Shown here one piece after another: positions 60,701 through 64,000 of a stretch of DNA of 64,000 nt (its first letter is position 1; each line of letters begins with the position of its first letter). Position numbers and translations under genes: made by a program. The notes below the pieces were generated by a model. It saw nothing but the letters and a program-made list of their open reading frames with translations. It searched no databases and was not told the DNA's origin. Location: the NCBI RefSeq assembly GCF_910592395.1, contig NC_088310.1, forward strand, positions 11,293,501 to 11,357,500. The letters run 5' to 3'. Origin of the DNA: Lineus longissimus (lineage: Eukaryota > Nemertea > Pilidiophora > Heteronemertea > Lineidae).

Positions 60701-63543
60701 GTGCTGATAGAGAGCGGGCCAAAGGTGTGTCGCGTCGAAAAATCGACCGAGTTTGATTCTCGACTTGGCCACCAGGGGGCCCAAACCAAAAACACATAAA
60801 GTGTTAGAACTCGTTTAATATTCGTCCGATCTTCACCAAACTTTATGGTAGGCTCATCTTGCAAGGGTACATGCGATATCATTTTTATTTGCTTTTTCAT
60901 ATCAGCCCCTGCTTTGTAAAAATCACAAAATGCCCTTCCATTGAACAACAGAAAATTTTCGGTCCACATTTGCTGAGGAGCAAAATGGCTTCAGGGTAAA
61001 AGGATCAGCCATTAGGAGTAATCAGAATTAGCCAATGTTTGCAGTCTCACCCCATGTACTCCAGGATGGAATTCCACAATATTTCCCATATTACCTAATC
61101 ACCAATATTGAGGAAAAGCTGTTGTTTTCATTTTGGCTAACGTGATCTGGTGGTAATGATAGAAAACACAAAATGACTCTCATAATGTTTCTTTGGGGTT
61201 TACCTTATTTCTTATTTTAGCCTCTCCATCGCGCGACTCTTCAATTTCACCTCGAGCACTTACTAAAAATCATGAAAATCGCATTGTGCTCTATGATTTC
61301 AAGAACAAGAGATTCTGGTGACACATTTTCGACAGTGTCATTGAGTACCCATGCCCATATGGCGACGGGGGACATTTACGCTATGCTTGTTATTATTATG
61401 AATCAGGTTGGAGTTAATCGGAAATTTGAGTTCATTTATGCCAGTGATGGAAAGTGTTGCCAAAGTAACATTTATTTCACACCACCTTGCCTCTCATTGT
61501 TGTTCATGTTGTGAATTATTTTGCAGATTAACGCATGGGTACCCTTCTCTCCTGATGATGTGATTATAGATTCCTTCGTACATCCGCATTGCAGTCACAC
61601 CTACTTCCGAGATATAATAGTTGTTGATGCCAAAGGTATTCTCATCTAATATACATGTATAGTGAATATCATTTAGCTGCAGAAGTTTCAGTTTTTACAG
61701 TAGTAGGATCTTTCAAGTGATGTAATTGTTCACTCTGGTCTTGAACATTGCCTAAGACCAATGAGCGTTTTTACATATAATGATATACATGTAATTAGTC
61801 TTACTTCTACTGACAAATTGAAATAGTGGTCATAAATCTTTGAAGTTATGATTTCTTACCGTTTCCCAGCAGCAAGTGGTAATCCAAAATAAAATATAGT
61901 CAATAGGTCTGCCTTGGTTCGCCTTGGTTCTGTAGTATTCGTGACCTTGTAATAACGATTATTTCAGGCAGACCTCATAAAGCCAAATATCAATTCTGTC
62001 CCTGTGAGGAAGAGGCAACAACCCTGATAAGGCACCACTTTTGGCCGTCATCACCTAAGAAACCAAAGATGTGCTTCGACTTCCATATCATGGAAATGCT
62101 GCGGGTGTTGTACCTTCAGGTTCCTGTACCTGTGATGGATTTTTGCGAAGCACTGAAGCTAATCTATCACCCTTTTGTTGTTACAGATAACCCAGTAAGT
62201 GATGCCTTGAAAATTTGTGACATATGTTAAACTGGAAGTGAAAGAATAACCAAAATGCCTTTTCAAAACCCTTAAAAATATTTAGCTTGAGTACGACATT
62301 TCACATGACTGGCTTGCATTATTTTCCTACTCCTCTTTGGAGAGTAGCTAGTAAATTTTGTGAAGTACACAGACATAATTTATCCTTATTCACAAGCTTC
62401 AGCCTACATATGAAATTCTAATTATGGATATTCTGTTGAGGACCATTATTCCATCAGCGGCAAAGACTTTTATGGAAGTGTGTACATGTGAACAATCGGT
62501 AGTTCAAACAGGTTTTTATGTTGACATGTTTTCCTTCTCACATATTCTTCAAGTAAGTACAAGGTGCTAATCAACGAATCCTTTGAAGAATACCGGTACT
62601 TCGTGCATCAGATGAATACATTATCAGGCATCAGCCCCAATTTTAGTGAGCGGCTGTTTGAATGCCCAGCATACCCACAGGTATTGTATGATAAAAGGGT
62701 CGTTTGACAGCTTCGAAAATTGTTAGGAATGCCTTGACCTGTGAGATCAATCAAAACTGACCCACCTTTTTTAGCAGAAATATAACCACATGAAGTATTA
62801 AACTGGCATTTAAATCAGGCGTTGGGGACAAACTATTTGGCACCAAAAAATATACTCCAAAGAAAGACGTCATACCATGTGGAGTCACTGAAGACACTCA
62901 GGCACCTGATTTTAAAAATGATGCACCTTTGTGCAACTGACTACTTAATACAATCTTGTGATGACATATGATTTACATGACATTAAAAGGTGGTCTCTAG
63001 TTGTGTCCTGCAGAATTGGAACCAGTAAAGGTGGATAAATATGTGAGGTCCAGTGTAGTTTCTGAGCTGAACAGTGCTGTATCTGTCGACCCACCCTCCT
63101 CCAACCTGTCTGTGTCGCTGTTTCTCACAATTTACAGGCGAGGAACTGTCCCTACCTGTACAACAACAGAATAGCATAGCACAGTTTTAGTGTTGCCCTG
63201 ACAAAATATACTTCCAATGTTTGTACGGACCTGTATGGATGATATTATTACTGGATCAAAGAAACAAGTTAATTGTGATCCATTGGTTATTTCATCAAGA
63301 AATCAACTTAAAATACATTCCTGTAAATATATTAGTTCACATCATAAGTATTTTTCAAAAATTTTGTTTTGTTTGCAGAAGGATGAATATCCAAGAATTC
63401 TTTCAATGGATGCCAATTTTGGTCTGGTTAGGAAGAAAACTTCTGGTGAAAGCGTGGCAAAACCAAAACACGAAGGCTTATACTTCCTTGACCAAGATGA
63501 ATTTGTGAGGTCCAGTGACATTTCTGAGCCAAACAAAGATGTT
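57734..63543 (+). CDS. KDZ-family transposase, N-terminal half (six exons)
   Basis: Exons with consistent phases: the last part of 57734-57923 (a likely acceptor ends at 57787; no ATG seen), 58574-58833, 61527-61635, 61968-62194, 62558-62680 and 63379-63543. The second encodes a Cys/His cluster (EQCDNCGIS, YHCSDCSP, CLECIRKAH) typical of the CxC zinc-binding module that precedes KDZ cores. Then come NAWVPFSPDDVIIDSF, FCPCEEEATTLIRHHFWP, a segment ending NPYKVLINESFEEYR across a splice, and ILSMDANFGLVRKK with HEGLYFLDQDEF. Order and content fit Kyakuja-Dileera-Zisupton transposases. The 2.7-kb intron 58834-61526 contains a 301-bp repeat array. The last exon ends in phase 0 at 63543 (donor GTGAGT) and no further exon is visible before the window ends. 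The true start exon is not identified. Confidence 0.8.
59097..59139 (+). repeat. GCTCGCC short tandem repeat
   Basis: About six imperfect copies of CGCCGCT immediately upstream of the first 301-bp unit. Confidence 0.85.
59144..60890. repeat. 300-301 bp tandem repeat, six units, in a KDZ intron
   Basis: CGCTCTGTAACTTCT (or a one-base variant) starts at 59151, 59451, 59752, 60052, 60353 and 60654. Each unit continues GAAATTTGGTGTGCTGATAG, TTGATTCTCGACTTGGCC, ACCAGGGGGCC and ATAGGGGGCGCTTTCTG. Units 2 and 4 share GAGGACAGGCC and TAGTTTCAGCCATTTTCTGG, while units 1 and 3 share GAGGGCGGGCC, so a 601-bp dimer was duplicated. The last two units are more diverged. Repeated minus-strand open frames of 60-90 codons here are by-products of the repeat. 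Confidence 0.95.
63025..63150 (+). pseudogene. Degenerate duplicate of the last KDZ exon end and its intron start
   Basis: TGTGAGGTCCAGTGTAGTTT near 63041 parallels TGTGAGGTCCAGTGACATTT inside the exon at 63379-63543. The similarity continues through TTTCTGAGC, a C/T-rich intron start (CCTCC..CCTGTCTGTG against CCTCCTGCCTGACTGTG) and GGAACTGTCCCTA against GAAACTGCCCATA. The exon's 5' part and the donor site are missing. It is an old partial tandem duplication, not an alternative exon. Confidence 0.65.
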
Positions 63544-64000
63544 GTGAGTATTGATTGTCAATCCTCCTGCCTGACTGTGCCACTTTCTCTCAATTTTTGA
63601 GGCATGGAAACTGCCCATAGAATCCTAAAAATCGCTTAATTTTCAGTGTCATCCATCAATAATGCCATTGGCCTCATTTTTGGCCTTTTTCTGTAAAGAT
63701 ACCTTTTTTTCTGTTTCGTTGACGATGTGCTGAAATGGTGTTTTTCCACTAAATATCATACAAGCCTTATATGGAGGAATTGTTTGTTGCGTGGCGGAAG
63801 TGTCTGCGACGGGTTTTAAATCTACCATACAGGACTCACAATGATTTACTGCCGTGCATTGTTCACGACTTTTGTATTGAAATTGAATTAGAAAAACGGT
63901 TAATGAATTTTATGGGTGGTATGCCTTCATCTAAGAATGTATTTGTCAGCTTGTGTTTTAAACTTGTGTGTCAGGGGAGTGAATCTTCACTGGGGAGAAG
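63544..64000. other. KDZ intron running off the right edge
   Basis: Begins with the donor GTGAGTATTG. No exon matching the expected next block (DETGVFG / CRHxFP type) is visible before 64000. Confidence 0.5.

Noticed and set aside
59319-60797. Recurrent minus-strand open frames with MCFWF and similar starts
   Set aside because: They are the same 301-bp non-coding repeat translated repeatedly; units shift frame and carry no domain.

Overview
The window looks like a transposon-rich, probably heterochromatic stretch of an animal nuclear genome. Coding pieces are split by GT-AG introns. The recognisable genes are all eukaryotic transposon genes (KDZ, Academ-like, Tigger/pogo). The DNA is full of satellites, hairpin MITEs and words such as TACATGTA and TAGGCCTA, which are common in marine invertebrates. 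A marine deuterostome or lophotrochozoan is my guess, not a demonstration. I see no ordinary host housekeeping gene.

Layout: 1-28990 is one uninterrupted satellite array of a 49-bp monomer (about 590 copies) with several levels of higher-order repeat (979, 832, 1323 and 5682 bp). Positions 28991-33648 are non-satellite DNA carrying a frameshifted SGNH-hydrolase-like exon and an 80-100 bp minisatellite. A single satellite monomer, in register with the broken end of the array, reappears at 33649-33704. Next come a 41/166-bp minisatellite (33705-35130), a non-LTR retrotransposon-like tail (about 35440-35818), a degenerate 238-bp repeat block interrupted by a 762-bp TIR element (36170-38130), an 88-bp repeat (38420-38700) and a TTAA-flanked hairpin MITE (39171-39403).

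From 40475 to 46151 the minus strand holds the C-terminal half of a KDZ transposase gene in seven recognisable exons. Immediately upstream lies a complete Tigger/pogo-like transposon (46267-49395, perfect 28-bp TIRs, TA duplication, 485-codon transposase frame) that itself contains a MITE. Positions 49757-55273 (minus) carry a very large Academ-like gene with an XPG/FEN-type nuclease signature and a C-terminal cysteine cluster. It is broken by one in-frame TAG and by a 445-bp MITE with a clean 8-bp target duplication.

After a CpG-rich spacer with a 33-nt poly-C run, the plus strand (57734-63543) holds the N-terminal half of a KDZ gene. One of its introns contains six tandem 301-bp units, each with a CTCF-like word. 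The plus-strand half stops at exactly the exon boundary and phase at which the minus-strand half begins. This suggests one KDZ gene broken by inversion or misassembly, or two complementary fragments.

The genes do not form a pathway. Together they record nested insertion, decay and rearrangement of several DNA-transposon families beside a large satellite.
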